Program-made: the position numbers and the translations under genes
Shown: one piece after another, positions 30,001 through 39,530 of the stretch
How the letters are laid out: every line of letters starts with the position of its first letter
Position numbering within the stretch: position 1 is the first letter of the stretch
IMG/VR virus record: IMGVR_UViG_3300042939_000300
Location: 1 to 44,628 of that record
Direction: 5' to 3' (one strand)
DNA: 44,628 nucleotides
Source: a virus
The notes under the pieces: generated by a model
Databases searched by the model: none
The model's input: only the letters and a program-made list of their open reading frames with translations
What the model was told of the DNA's origin: nothing

Positions 30001-32048
30001 TGGCAACAAATGTTACTGGCGTTGTTTCCTTGGCGAATGGTGGAACTGGAGCCACGAATCAATCTGGAGCCAGAACAGCTTTGGGGGTTGGGGTTTCGGA
30101 TGTGTTTGTCGGTCTTACTAATCTGGGAACTGGCACTGGACAGGGATTTTCTTCTTCTCCTTATATTCTTGGTTCCACCAACTCTTCGTCCCCAAATAAT
30201 GCCGTGTTGGCCCTTAATTCTGCTGGTGTTAGATCTGTGGCTGGACTGACGCTTGCGGCTTTGACCAATGCTGACAATTCAACTTTTCGCACAGCCATCG
30301 GACTTGGGTCTGCCGCGACAAATGTCGCATCAGCATTCCAATCTTCATCCACTGTATTAAGCAATTTAGCATCCAGTAATGGCGCTGCCCTCACAAACAT
30401 TTCTGTAGCTGGAGTGGTTGGGGCTTTGGCCACAAATGGAGATGCTATTAATCTTACCAATTTCCCAGCATTGCTTCTCCGCACCAATGGCAATGGAGCA
30501 GGATTAACCAACCTCACGGCTTCCAACATCACGGGAACCGTAGGACTGGCATCAAATGTCACTGGAACAATTGCCATTAGCAACGGCGGAAGCGGAGCCA
30601 CCACTGCTGGTGGGGCAAGGACTAATTTGGGATTAGGACTTGTGGCTCTTACCAATGTTGACAATACCACATTTAGAACAGCTATTGAGATTGGTGTAAC
30701 GAATGACGTTCAGTTTAAATCGCTTGTAGCCACCAACGCTGGAGCCAGCGCCACGCTTACAGTTAATGGTGGGCTTATTTTTGCAGGATCGCCCGCTTTA
30801 ACAGCGGCGGCTTTGACGCGCACCAACCTTCAATTGGGTTGGTTAGCATTAACCAACACCAATACAGCGGGATTCAATGCTTCCCTCTACGGCAGCGGTA
30901 TCAACCCCGTACTATACAACACCAACGGAGAGGTGGTGAGCCCGACTAACTTCTGGCAAGTGGCCCCGATATCCACAACTGTTCAATATCAGACAAATGT
31001 TACTGGAACATCCACAAATGCCGCGACAAACAGCCGTAATCTTTTCTTGTTTAGTCTCGCTCCTTCGGTGTCTGGAGTTACCAATACGGTTACATTGCCA
31101 ACCAATCCCGCAACCACATTTGAAGGAGATAGAGCAACTATTACACATCTAGCCCAGACAACCAATGCGGTAACGGCTATCAGGCAATTGGGCGCGGCAA
31201 CCAACCTAATCACCCTCAACCAGCTTGATGAAGCGGTCTTGTTGATGTATCGCAGTGGGGCGTGGACGTTGGCAGATAACATTTCCTACATTGAGCCCAT
31301 TTTCTTTTCGGGAACCAATGCAGCAGCAAATGCGGCGGCAAGCAGGACAAACTTGGGATTGGGAATAACAAATGATGTCCAATTTGGAAGGGTTTTCGTG
31401 AATGGCGTCCTTGATGTTTATTCGGGTGTTTCGGGTGCTGTAGAGGTTTTTAAGCCAATTTTGATTGCTGATAGGGATTCAACAAATGATGTTTTTCAAT
31501 TTGAGACTGGATCAGATAAGGCCATAGCCCGTACCAACCTTGGCCTCCCGCTCGCCGCCCTTACCAACACCAACGTCACAAATTTCCGCACGGCGATTGG
31601 GCTTGGAGAACAAAATGATCCTCGTTTCGCCTCCATTCGCATAGGAGATACTAACGTAAGCTTTGAAAGCGTCATTGAAGATGGGGGTATTAATTTTTAC
31701 TTTAATCGCGGCACAAATAATAGTGAGCCAGCGATTACAATTGGTTATTTGTCTAATAGCATTTTGAGTTTTTTGCCTTTGGAGTTTCAGTCTAATAGTC
31801 ATGCATCAATTACCCGCACCAACCTCGGACTTGGTGCCACCAATAATGTATCATTTTCCAATGTCACGGCATCTGGAACTCTGACAGCTACTGGCACTGT
31901 GACGGCAACCACCAATCTTGTGGTTAATGGGTTTGTAGACTTCTCCACCAACCACACCAACTCAAACCCCGTAACCAACAACCAGATCAATGACTTCATT
32001 GAGATTCGTGTTGGAACCAATCAATTCTGGCTACCAGTTTATAAATGA
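27072..32048 (+). CDS. Giant repetitive tail fibre / adhesin, 1658 aa
   Basis: The N-terminus MKIILSLIIGGALVVSGFGQ is a clear Sec-type signal peptide, rare in phage fibres. The body is built of repeats: GGTGATNAxxAR followed by xLGLG occurs about eight times (with variants GGTGGTNA, GGSGATTA), LTNFPxxLLRTNG about ten times, and ASNxTGTxxLA blocks between. Such ARxxLGL repeats are typical of beta-helical tail fibres. The C-terminal ~600 residues are less regular (TNVTGTSTNAATNSRNLFLF, ITHLAQTTNAVTAIRQL). It likely binds a host-surface glycan. Its stop overlaps the next start. Confidence 0.82.
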   Translation: MKIILSLIIGGALVVSGFGQTRNVLVGTNNAVVQPTNFWSADASNARTGLGLGSAATSPVSAFQSSSATLSNLASSNGGILTNIQASNIVGSIAASNIPSVTFTGINGTLSIIQGGTGATNAANARQNLGSTTVGDAVFIATNTASARTALGSTTIGGNIFTATDASAVRTLLSLGTASTNPASAFQPASTNLTLLASNDGSSLTNLNISGLGTISISNISGLQSALDGKLATNGSAANLTSFPSTILQITSALTNFPSGLLRTSGDGSGLTNLPVPEFASNVLSTIGLSKGGTGATNASGARVNLGSTAVGDAVFVATNAAAARTALSLGTASTSASTDFQPSSSVLTNLALGNGGGITNITAANINGTVGLASNITGTAALASNVTGIIALANGGTGGTNASTARSGLEIGTTNTLTIAGITAQNITVTAGGGITLQSVITNAAPFRTNIGLPWSGLTSADAPAFRAALGLGTAATSTATTFQPSSSVLTNLAANNGSSLTNLQASNLVGTIDVSNIPVVTLTNISGTLTVSQGGTGATNASEARQNLGATTVGNAVFVATNAEAARTAINALAPNGNAASLTNFPTLLLRTNGNGSGLTNISGANVVGTVATASNITGTIAISNVSNLQSSLDGKLGTNPTLLIANISNLQTTLDGKLGTNPTLQISNVAALQTALDGKLSGTLPIAISNVSGLQTSLDGKLATNPTLAITNITGLQTNLDSKLSLTGNAVNLTNFPTSLLRTTGDASGLTNFPTLNQNTTGTASNVTGVVAVANGGTGTNSAIGARQNLGLSWSGLTNTNAETFRTALGLGSLSTLSAVAISNVTGLQTALDAKLASNGNAINLTNFPTSLLRVDGNAAALTNFPAILLRTNGDAGGLTNFPTLNQNTTGTASNVTGVVAVANGGTGATNAANARTALGLGTASTNPATAFQPSSTVLSNLASSNGGALTNIASTNIVGTVALASNITGTAPLATNVTGVVSLANGGTGATNQSGARTALGVGVSDVFVGLTNLGTGTGQGFSSSPYILGSTNSSSPNNAVLALNSAGVRSVAGLTLAALTNADNSTFRTAIGLGSAATNVASAFQSSSTVLSNLASSNGAALTNISVAGVVGALATNGDAINLTNFPALLLRTNGNGAGLTNLTASNITGTVGLASNVTGTIAISNGGSGATTAGGARTNLGLGLVALTNVDNTTFRTAIEIGVTNDVQFKSLVATNAGASATLTVNGGLIFAGSPALTAAALTRTNLQLGWLALTNTNTAGFNASLYGSGINPVLYNTNGEVVSPTNFWQVAPISTTVQYQTNVTGTSTNAATNSRNLFLFSLAPSVSGVTNTVTLPTNPATTFEGDRATITHLAQTTNAVTAIRQLGAATNLITLNQLDEAVLLMYRSGAWTLADNISYIEPIFFSGTNAAANAAASRTNLGLGITNDVQFGRVFVNGVLDVYSGVSGAVEVFKPILIADRDSTNDVFQFETGSDKAIARTNLGLPLAALTNTNVTNFRTAIGLGEQNDPRFASIRIGDTNVSFESVIEDGGINFYFNRGTNNSEPAITIGYLSNSILSFLPLEFQSNSHASITRTNLGLGATNNVSFSNVTASGTLTATGTVTATTNLVVNGFVDFSTNHTNSNPVTNNQINDFIEIRVGTNQFWLPVYK

Positions 32049-32413
32049 CCAACTACTGGAGACTTGAGAGAGATATTGAAATCGTCCAAGGGAAAACATG
32101 GACGGCGAAGTTTCGTTATCTGACAAAGTCCTGCAAGGGGAAGTCTAATGTCCCCGTCAATCTTTCGGGCTACGGGGCCAACATGGTGATTCGGGAGTGT
32201 GCCAAGGATAGCGCCACTTTGCTCACATTGACCTCTGGAAGCGGGATTACGCTCGGCGGGAGCGCGGGCACCATCGAAATCGAAATCACCGCCACACAGG
32301 CCGCAAACCTCACCGCAGGCGACAACGTCTACGAAATCGAACTCTATCTCGGCTATACCTACATCGCGTTTGCCACTGGTAAAGCCAAGGTCTATCAGGA
32401 GATTGCCCGATGA
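32045..32413 (+). CDS. BppU-like fibre-adaptor protein, 122 aa (paralogue)
   Basis: [20 protein letters not shown] then [38 protein letters not shown] and [20 protein letters not shown] align with the 26384 protein, so the two are duplicates with moderate divergence. It begins in an ATGA overlap with the giant fibre and ends in another with the second fibre. Probably a fibre-anchoring beta-sandwich. Confidence 0.7.
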   Translation: MTNYWRLERDIEIVQGKTWTAKFRYLTKSCKGKSNVPVNLSGYGANMVIRECAKDSATLLTLTSGSGITLGGSAGTIEIEITATQAANLTAGDNVYEIELYLGYTYIAFATGKAKVYQEIAR

Positions 32414-35400
32414 GCCAAGAGGTCATTGAGATCACAGAGAGGGAGATTGAGGTTATTGAGGTGGTGGAGCGCGGGCCTGCTGGCCCAGCGGGCGCGGCTG
32501 GCACGGGTCTAGAAACGCTCACGACCCAAGGCGACACCCTCTACCGTGGAGCGGTTACGGGCGAGCGGTTGCCTATCGGAACGGCGGGCCAAGTCCTAAA
32601 GGTAAACAGCGGAGCCACCGCGCCCGAATGGGGAACCATCTCCACAGCGCCCAGCGGCCCCGCAGGCGGAGACCTTACTGGAACTTATCCTAATCCAACT
32701 TTAACTACTACGGGGGTTGTCGCTGGCACTTATACCAAGGTCACCGTTGATGCCAAGGGGCGGGCAACTATTGGAGCTTCTGCCACAAAGTCTGATGTTG
32801 GACTCGGTAATGTCGATGACACAAGTGATGCCTCAAAACCCGTCTCAACAGCTACCCAGACCGCGCTAAATCTAAAGGCTAATCTGGATTCCCCCGCGCT
32901 CACAGGAACACCGACAGCACCGACTGCTGCTGCTGGAACTGATACCACCCAGATTGCTACTACGGCATTTACACTGGCAAATCGCGGAGACCGCTATCTC
33001 ACAACCTCTACATCATCCCATTCAATTACTACGGGAAGCAAAACATTTGTTGTCCAATCTGGACTCAGCTACACCCCGACACAGGACGTTACCATTGTAT
33101 ACGATGCAGCCCGCCACATGCATGCTTTTGTTACTAGCTACTCTGGAACAACGTTGGTGGTTAATGTCGATACCGTAGAAGGAACGGGTGGGCCATTCAC
33201 AGCTTGGACAATCAATGTTGGCGGGCTTTTGACGGCGCAAGGGGCGCTTCTAGAGGTTAACAATCTCAGTGATGTCAGCAACCCCGCAACAGCACTAACT
33301 AATATTGGAGGTGTGCCGACAAGCAGAACCATCAGCGCGGGAACAGGGCTTACAGGTGGGGGAGATCTTACAGCCAACAGAACATTCACGGTCAGCTACG
33401 GAACCACCTCTGGAACTGCCTGTCAGGGCAACGACTCCCGCCTTTCCGACTCCCGCACACCAAGCAGCACCTTGGCTCACTCCTCGTCCCACCACACGGG
33501 CGAGACGGATGCCCTCGCCGCGCATCAAATCAACGGGCAGACGATTTTCTCGGTGACAAGCGTCAATTATAGCGCCGATCAAACGCTGCCAGCTAATCGC
33601 GCAAGGCAGATTACTGTTTCCAACACCAATGCAAGCGGCATCACGCTGACATTGCCGACACAAGCAGAAGGCACCCTGAATGGCGACACCTACGTCATTG
33701 TAGGTGGCAACACAATGAGCGGGCCGATTACGGTTCGTGGCGTGGCAAATCTTTCGCCGCTTGTTTACAATACGCTCGTCACAATCACGGCCACAGGGCA
33801 GCAATACCGCTTGCGTTCGGGCGGCGGAAGTGGTGGTAACTGGTCGCTCGTTCCCGTCGATACCCACACCCACACAGGCTCCCAAGTAAATGTCGGCACC
33901 ACCGCCAACCTCCCGCTCAAAACAGGCACAAACGGCGTAGTCGAGGCGGGTTCATTCGGCACATCGGCAGGGAGCTTTTGCGAGGGGAACGATGCGCGGT
34001 TGAGCGATGCGAGGACGCCGAGTTCAACGCTGGCGCATGCGGCCAGCCATGCGGCGGGCATTAAGGCCAGTTTCAGCGGCCAAGTCGCAGGGATGTCCGC
34101 GCCCGTTCTTGTTCGCGCAAACGCCGCTGGAACCGCAGGCAACAGCATCACGCTTACATTTAATGGCTCTCAGTCGGTAAGTAACCGACTGTCTGCGTGG
34201 AACTCGGCCAATCCATCTAACCAAGCAACTTTAATTTGGGGTGACGAAGAACAAATCCCATCCAATGGCGCGGACATTACACTTTCTGGCGGGACTGCTG
34301 GCGGATCAGACCCAATTCCGTCTTTTTCTCAACTTGCCGTTAATGATGGCAATGATGTTTCATTAGTTTCGCTAAACGGCGCATCAAGCGACATCATTGA
34401 ATTTGAAGCGCAAGAGCTAACATTTCAACATACTGGCGGCAATGGTACTCCCTACATTTCCGTTACGGACGAAAGCAACAATGAAGCACTGCTTGGTCTT
34501 CGCCAAGGCCAGATGTTTTTGCAAGGAAGCAACGCTGATGTCCGCATTGAGCAAAATGGTGGCGTGCTTGCCAACATCCTCATGGCAAGCGCCAAACTTG
34601 TTGACGATTTGGGCTTTGACGAGCAAGGGCCATATACTGCGACAATAGATGTTCAAGAGCAGCTTACAGACAACGTAACCCTCACGATTCCCGACCAGTC
34701 GGGAACTCTCGCAGTCGTTACAGACATCCCAACCACCGCAGGAGATGTTGGCGCGGTAGCGGCAGGAGCCATCACCACCTCTGGCCTAACCCAAGCCACC
34801 GCACGGATTTTGGGAAGGACGAGCGCCAGCGCGGGTGCCATCGAGGAGATCCAAATCGGATCGGGGCTTTCGCTTTCGGCGGGGGAGTTGTCTTCCACAG
34901 TCAGCGCGGGCATCCCTGCCACCATCGTGGACGCCAAAGGCGACCTCATCGTTGCCTCGGCGGCAGACACCGTGGCGCGGCTCCCCGTGGGCGGCACGAA
35001 CGGCCATGTGCTTACAGTTGATTCGGCGGAAACTTTGGGAGTGAAGTGGGCAGCGGCGGCATCAGGCGGGATCTCCGCAGTCGGCGCAAGCGCCGCCGAT
35101 GTGTTCAGCGTGTCGGGCGGCACTGATCTGGTTGCCGATGACGGCGGCACCATCAACGGCTTCAACCCATTTATTTCGTGGGACGATGCCAATGGGAAAC
35201 TTGTTTATGCCAACCCACTCACTCGCTCTGGCGCTTTCGCCATCGGTGTTCAGCCGACCACTACGGCGCTCGGCAGCAATTCAGTTACAATTCGACCAAC
35301 GGGCAACGCCAACCAAGTCGCGGGCGGCTCAAATGCTGTTTGCATCGGGTCATCGGTTCGCGTTGAAGGCTCGGCCAGCGTTGGGATTGGGTTTAGCGGA

Positions 35401-35946
35401 ACCTCGCAAAGTAACGCCAACTGCACAGGAGTTGGAACAGACCACCAATGTTACGCCGCCAGCACCACGGCCATCGGGCAGTCGTCTATCGCTAATTCGG
35501 TTAATTCAACTGCGATTGGCACTGGCGCAAACGCCAGCGGTCGCGGAGCTTTTTCCACGCGCTGCTTTGATTCTGTTTATTGGGGCGGCCAAACCACCAA
35601 CGCCACCCCGCTAATCCTCAACTTAGATGCAACAGCCACCAACCGCTTCACCATCGCCGCCTCCACCGCGCTGGCTGTAGATATCCTGCTCGTCGCCCGC
35701 CGCTCGGACACGCAGGACAAATGGCTCGTCGCCCGCCGCTTCCTCGGCATCCGCAGGGATGGGAGCAACAACACCTCGCTCATCGGCAGTGTGCAGACCC
35801 TCGGCGTTGATCAAAGCGCAGGCTCGCCAACGTGGACTTTTGCGCTGACCGCCGACGACACCAACGAAGCACTGCAACTGGAAGTGACGGGCGCGGCCTC
35901 CGAGACGATCCAATGGCGGGCCACCGCATTTTACCGAGTCGCTTAA
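32410..35946 (+). CDS. Second long tail fibre with collagen-like and YadA-head-like parts, 1178 aa
   Basis: A charged coiled lead ([19 protein letters not shown]) is followed by collagen-like [10 protein letters not shown], then [17 protein letters not shown] and [20 protein letters not shown], classic phage fibre repeats. Two [17 protein letters not shown] blocks (with [19 protein letters not shown] after the first) resemble T4-type fibre modules. The C-terminal third has [20 protein letters not shown] and [20 protein letters not shown], the left-handed repeats of trimeric autotransporter heads, and a terminal [10 protein letters not shown] domain. Likely a trimeric receptor-binding fibre. 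Confidence 0.85.
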   Translation: MSQEVIEITEREIEVIEVVERGPAGPAGAAGTGLETLTTQGDTLYRGAVTGERLPIGTAGQVLKVNSGATAPEWGTISTAPSGPAGGDLTGTYPNPTLTTTGVVAGTYTKVTVDAKGRATIGASATKSDVGLGNVDDTSDASKPVSTATQTALNLKANLDSPALTGTPTAPTAAAGTDTTQIATTAFTLANRGDRYLTTSTSSHSITTGSKTFVVQSGLSYTPTQDVTIVYDAARHMHAFVTSYSGTTLVVNVDTVEGTGGPFTAWTINVGGLLTAQGALLEVNNLSDVSNPATALTNIGGVPTSRTISAGTGLTGGGDLTANRTFTVSYGTTSGTACQGNDSRLSDSRTPSSTLAHSSSHHTGETDALAAHQINGQTIFSVTSVNYSADQTLPANRARQITVSNTNASGITLTLPTQAEGTLNGDTYVIVGGNTMSGPITVRGVANLSPLVYNTLVTITATGQQYRLRSGGGSGGNWSLVPVDTHTHTGSQVNVGTTANLPLKTGTNGVVEAGSFGTSAGSFCEGNDARLSDARTPSSTLAHAASHAAGIKASFSGQVAGMSAPVLVRANAAGTAGNSITLTFNGSQSVSNRLSAWNSANPSNQATLIWGDEEQIPSNGADITLSGGTAGGSDPIPSFSQLAVNDGNDVSLVSLNGASSDIIEFEAQELTFQHTGGNGTPYISVTDESNNEALLGLRQGQMFLQGSNADVRIEQNGGVLANILMASAKLVDDLGFDEQGPYTATIDVQEQLTDNVTLTIPDQSGTLAVVTDIPTTAGDVGAVAAGAITTSGLTQATARILGRTSASAGAIEEIQIGSGLSLSAGELSSTVSAGIPATIVDAKGDLIVASAADTVARLPVGGTNGHVLTVDSAETLGVKWAAAASGGISAVGASAADVFSVSGGTDLVADDGGTINGFNPFISWDDANGKLVYANPLTRSGAFAIGVQPTTTALGSNSVTIRPTGNANQVAGGSNAVCIGSSVRVEGSASVGIGFSGTSQSNANCTGVGTDHQCYAASTTAIGQSSIANSVNSTAIGTGANASGRGAFSTRCFDSVYWGGQTTNATPLILNLDATATNRFTIAASTALAVDILLVARRSDTQDKWLVARRFLGIRRDGSNNTSLIGSVQTLGVDQSAGSPTWTFALTADDTNEALQLEVTGAASETIQWRATAFYRVA

Positions 35947-35947
35947 T

Positions 35948-36481
35948 ATGAACTCCGAAGAAATCTACAACGTCCTCCTCGACCAGCCTCGCCAGATCGA
36001 CGGCAAGACATGGCACGGACTGTCCTACCAGCTAACCCGCGACGAGAGCGGCAAGATCGAAGTGCGCGAGCATGGTTGGCCGACGAAGCTGACGATTTAC
36101 GAGGCGGACGGCCCCGAACTCGACACCTTGGACGAGGCCACGGTGAAGGCCGCTATCGAAGCCGCGCTGCCTGTGGACGAGAGCTATGTGATTCCGCCGC
36201 CGCCTGTGCCGTATGTTGAGACTTTTACGGCAGAGCAAGTGGTCGCCAAGTATTTCAGCGCCTACCAGATCGCCGCCCTGCAACGTCTTGAGATGGCCCT
36301 CATCCAAGCAGGCAAGCCCCTCGGTGCGAAGATGACCGCCTGCAAGACATGGCTGGAAACCGTGATGCTTTCATGGGCCACATCCCCGACACCACCCGCA
36401 CCAGCGGAGTCTTTCGGCCAGCCGCAGGCGAGCTTTGCGGAGGCGAGTGGGGAGGCGGTTGGGGCACTGCAATCTAATTGA
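35948..36481 (+). CDS. Fibre-linked hypothetical protein, 177 aa
   Basis: Starts 1 bp after the second fibre. MNSEEIYNVLLDQPRQIDGK, then a Pro-rich link (YVIPPPPVPYVETFT) and an amphipathic helical domain (IAALQRLEMALIQAG), and a low-complexity acidic end. The position directly behind a fibre gene is that of fibre-assembly chaperones, and the helical C-terminal half would suit that. Alternatively a small structural protein. Confidence 0.55.
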   Translation: MNSEEIYNVLLDQPRQIDGKTWHGLSYQLTRDESGKIEVREHGWPTKLTIYEADGPELDTLDEATVKAAIEAALPVDESYVIPPPPVPYVETFTAEQVVAKYFSAYQIAALQRLEMALIQAGKPLGAKMTACKTWLETVMLSWATSPTPPAPAESFGQPQASFAEASGEAVGALQSN

Positions 36482-36515
36482 CTTAACTGGACAACCAACT
36501 TACACTTATACTTTA

Positions 36516-38795
36516 ATGGCATCTCAAGGATCAGCAGAACTGGAAAACCTACCAGAGAGTGGGAGTCCCCCGAAAAAGCGCATCAAATCATCCGATAGCC
36601 TTGTAGCAATCGCCAACAAGTATATCGAACAAGATGAGGATGCGGCGTATCTTCGGGCGCGGGCGCAAGCCTTGGTCAACGGAGAAGCTCCCTACGATGC
36701 CGAAGAACTGAAGTCTAAAGGACTAACCCATGTGGTTAATGCCAACTTTGGTGAGGCCAATGCCATTATGGAATCTGCCTTGGCTCCGTATATCGAACTC
36801 CAGAACGGGGTGCCCCGCATTGCCAATGTCATTATGGACTCTTATAGTGGAGATTCCAACGAGGACTCTGAGATCATCTCTGAAGAGTTTGATTGGATGC
36901 TGAAGGAGTGGAGCGACCATGCTTACAACATGCAACTTCTTTCCCGCGAGTTTGTGGGGGATGGGGTCGGGGTGGCTATGTGGCCTGACGAACGTTCCAC
37001 CTTCTGGGAGCCTTGCGGACTCAAAGATTTTAAAGTGGCCCGTGATACAAAAGTATCAGATGAGGCCATCGAAGTAGGGATCGTCCAGCGCTCCATGAGT
37101 GTGAGCGAGCTTTACAATTACATCCGCAATCCCAAAGCCGCCAAAGCCTTGGGGTGGAATCTCAATGCCGTTAAACAGGCTATCTGGAAAGCTTCGACCA
37201 AACGGGATCAGTGGAAGAACTACACCGCCCATTGGGAAGATTTTGAGCGTGAAATAAAAGAAAACGACCTTTATGCGGGTGAATCTGCATATCATAGAGC
37301 GCAGTTGATCTACGGCTACAACCGCGAATTCGACGGCAAGTTCACCCAGCTTATCGGTTCTCGCGATTCTTCGGACTTCCTCTACGAGCGTTATTCCCGC
37401 TATGGTAACGTGAACCAGTGCTTCGTCATCTTCACCTATGGAGTCGGTCAAGGCACCTTCCATACGATTCGCGGACTCAAGCAGAAGATTTACAACCAGA
37501 TCCAGATTTCCAATAGGGTTCTGTGTCAGTCGGCCCAAGCCGCCATTACCTCTGGACTTATTCAGTTGCAGGGTGATGCCGAAGCCATCCAAGACTTTCA
37601 ATATATCGAAGTCGGGCCTTATACCTTCATCCCCAGCGGACTGACACCGATCCAGCTTCAACCGCCTTCGATTGCCACTCAGGGTCTTCCTGTTTACAAT
37701 TTGATGAGCCAAGTGTTGCAGAACAACACAGGCAGCTACCGTTCCCGTCAATCCACCCCAGAGGGCCAAGCAAGGTCGGCCACAGAGGTTGTCCAGCAAG
37801 CCCGCCAAGAATCCACGCTCAACGCCGCAGCACTGGAACTTTTTTATACTCCTTATAATAAACTTCTCACGGAACAGTATCGTAGGGCAGTTAACCCTCT
37901 TCTTACAGCTAATGATAAAGGCGGAGCCCTAGCTTTAGAATTTCGCCGCCGTTGCGCTCGCCGAGGAGTTTCCATTGAGCGTATGCGCCAATTTCTTAAA
38001 GTTACAGCATTCCGTGCTATGGGTGATGGAAGTCCCGTAATGACCGAAATGGCGAGCAAGCAACTCATGGAGCTTTATTCTTTGATGGACGAGAAGGGCA
38101 AAGAAAACACTCTTCGTTCTGTTATTGCTGGTATCTCTGGTGTGGGTTGGCAGAAGGTTAATCTCTTTGTGTCTGACAAAGGCCCGCGCCGTGTGGTGGA
38201 CTTTGATATCGCCAACCTTGAGAATGGCAACCTCCGTCAGGGTATTCCGCAGATGGTTCACGATAGCCAGAACCATGCGGTGCATATCGAGGCTCATATC
38301 CCAATGATTGCCGAAATCATTGAGGCACATCGCCAACAGCAAATGGCCGATGAGCAGGCAATGCAGATCTTGCGTCCCGCCGCCGACCATGTGACCGAAC
38401 ACCTTGTCTTCTTCTCTAACAACAGTTATCGGGCACAGGAAGTCCGTGAACTCAAACGCCAACTCCAAAACCTCACGGCTTACATCGATGAGCTAGAGCA
38501 ACAAGTTATCAACCGTATGATGGCTCAACAAGGCCAAGCACAAGAACAAGCTATGCAGGCTGGGCAACAGCCGCAGGGACAGATCGATCCCAAGATGGAG
38601 ATGGAAATGCAAAAAGCGCAACTCAAGTTGGCAGAAATGCAGGAAAAGCGCATGATGAACCAAGAGACCCATCAACAGAAGATGGAGACCATTCGTCAGC
38701 AGATGGCTCTCAATGATCTTAAAACACGCAGTTCTATTCTTGAGAAAACAGCAAGGCCCGCAGGCCGACCCCCGATGGCCGCACAAACAACTTAA
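36516..38795 (+). CDS. Portal protein
   Basis: 759 residues from ATG 36516 (MASQGSAELENLPESGSPPK); the longer frame from 36435 lies inside the previous gene. The N-terminal alpha/beta clip and wing (VNANFGEANAIMESALAPYI, DEFDWMLKEWSDHAY region) and SEFVGDGVGVAMWPD-type stem region match podovirus-style portals. The C-terminus is long, helical and Gln/Met-rich (QQGQAQEQAMQAGQQPQGQ, MEMEMQKAQLKLAEM), a barrel-like extension. A dodecamer at one vertex, it binds terminase. Followed by small genes and the scaffold. Confidence 0.85.
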   Translation: MASQGSAELENLPESGSPPKKRIKSSDSLVAIANKYIEQDEDAAYLRARAQALVNGEAPYDAEELKSKGLTHVVNANFGEANAIMESALAPYIELQNGVPRIANVIMDSYSGDSNEDSEIISEEFDWMLKEWSDHAYNMQLLSREFVGDGVGVAMWPDERSTFWEPCGLKDFKVARDTKVSDEAIEVGIVQRSMSVSELYNYIRNPKAAKALGWNLNAVKQAIWKASTKRDQWKNYTAHWEDFEREIKENDLYAGESAYHRAQLIYGYNREFDGKFTQLIGSRDSSDFLYERYSRYGNVNQCFVIFTYGVGQGTFHTIRGLKQKIYNQIQISNRVLCQSAQAAITSGLIQLQGDAEAIQDFQYIEVGPYTFIPSGLTPIQLQPPSIATQGLPVYNLMSQVLQNNTGSYRSRQSTPEGQARSATEVVQQARQESTLNAAALELFYTPYNKLLTEQYRRAVNPLLTANDKGGALALEFRRRCARRGVSIERMRQFLKVTAFRAMGDGSPVMTEMASKQLMELYSLMDEKGKENTLRSVIAGISGVGWQKVNLFVSDKGPRRVVDFDIANLENGNLRQGIPQMVHDSQNHAVHIEAHIPMIAEIIEAHRQQQMADEQAMQILRPAADHVTEHLVFFSNNSYRAQEVRELKRQLQNLTAYIDELEQQVINRMMAQQGQAQEQAMQAGQQPQGQIDPKMEMEMQKAQLKLAEMQEKRMMNQETHQQKMETIRQQMALNDLKTRSSILEKTARPAGRPPMAAQTT

Positions 38796-38849
38796 TTTTT
38801 AAGATATTTATACTAGACAAAGATAAAACAATAGATAATATACACGATT

Positions 38850-39176
38850 ATGGCTGAAAAGAAAAAACCCAATTGGGACAAATGGATTGGCGCTGCCACT
38901 GGTGCGCTTGGGAGAACATCTGTTCTTGGAGGCGCTGGTATTCTTGGGGCAACTGCTGCTAAAAATTATTCTGAAAATCGTGAAGCAATGCGTCGAGCAG
39001 AATCTTCCAAATATGCAGAAAGCAAGAAGGGAAAACAGGTGGGTAGCGCAGGAAGAGAAAGTGCCGTTCAGGCCAGAAAATCGGATAAAGAAATTCGTGA
39101 AAAATTTAAAGGCGACATGGTTAAGGTCGATCCTAAAACACGCAGGCTTAAATCCCCCCCTAGACCCCTCTATTAA
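38850..39176 (+). CDS. Hypothetical basic protein, 108 aa
   Basis: MAEKKKPNWDKWIGAATGAL then a Gly/Ala-rich segment (GRTSVLGGAGILGATAAKNY) that could be a short membrane-active helix, and a long basic charged C-terminus (ESAVQARKSDKEIREKFKGD). It sits between portal and scaffold, where minor head proteins occur. The leader is AT-rich (TAGATAATATACACG) without a Shine-Dalgarno site. Confidence 0.58.
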   Translation: MAEKKKPNWDKWIGAATGALGRTSVLGGAGILGATAAKNYSENREAMRRAESSKYAESKKGKQVGSAGRESAVQARKSDKEIREKFKGDMVKVDPKTRRLKSPPRPLY

Positions 39177-39224
39177 AAAATCTTCTAGACAGGATTAGAT
39201 TCCGAGTATAGTTAGACATTATTA

Positions 39225-39512
39225 ATGGATTGGACAGATCAAGATGCCCGCGAGTGGGCTAAGACATGGGCGATGCCCCATATGCAGAAGGGGCTTAAGT
39301 TTATCTCCAAACGGATTCGCCCGAAGCGGAGCAGTAGTCCTGTGGCGCAGGGTTTTGATCTGTCGCCAGTGTTCATTAAGAGCGCGGGTTTTTACGAGGG
39401 CAGTCAAGAGGTTATGGATCTCATTGAAACTCTTGGTTACGGACAGGTAAATAAACCCAAATTTGACTTGCCAGAACCCTTCTCTCATATAACTTCAGAA
39501 GAAACCAACTAA
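39225..39512 (+). CDS. Hypothetical protein, 95 aa
   Basis: MDWTDQDAREWAKTWAMPHM begins a helical lead, then a basic section (KFISKRIRPKRSSSPVAQG) and an acidic/hydrophobic end. Found between portal and scaffold, so possibly a minor head component. The start lacks a Shine-Dalgarno site and has GAGTATAGTTAG upstream. Unrecognised. Confidence 0.55.
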   Translation: MDWTDQDAREWAKTWAMPHMQKGLKFISKRIRPKRSSSPVAQGFDLSPVFIKSAGFYEGSQEVMDLIETLGYGQVNKPKFDLPEPFSHITSEETN

Positions 39513-39530
39513 CATAACTAATATACTATT

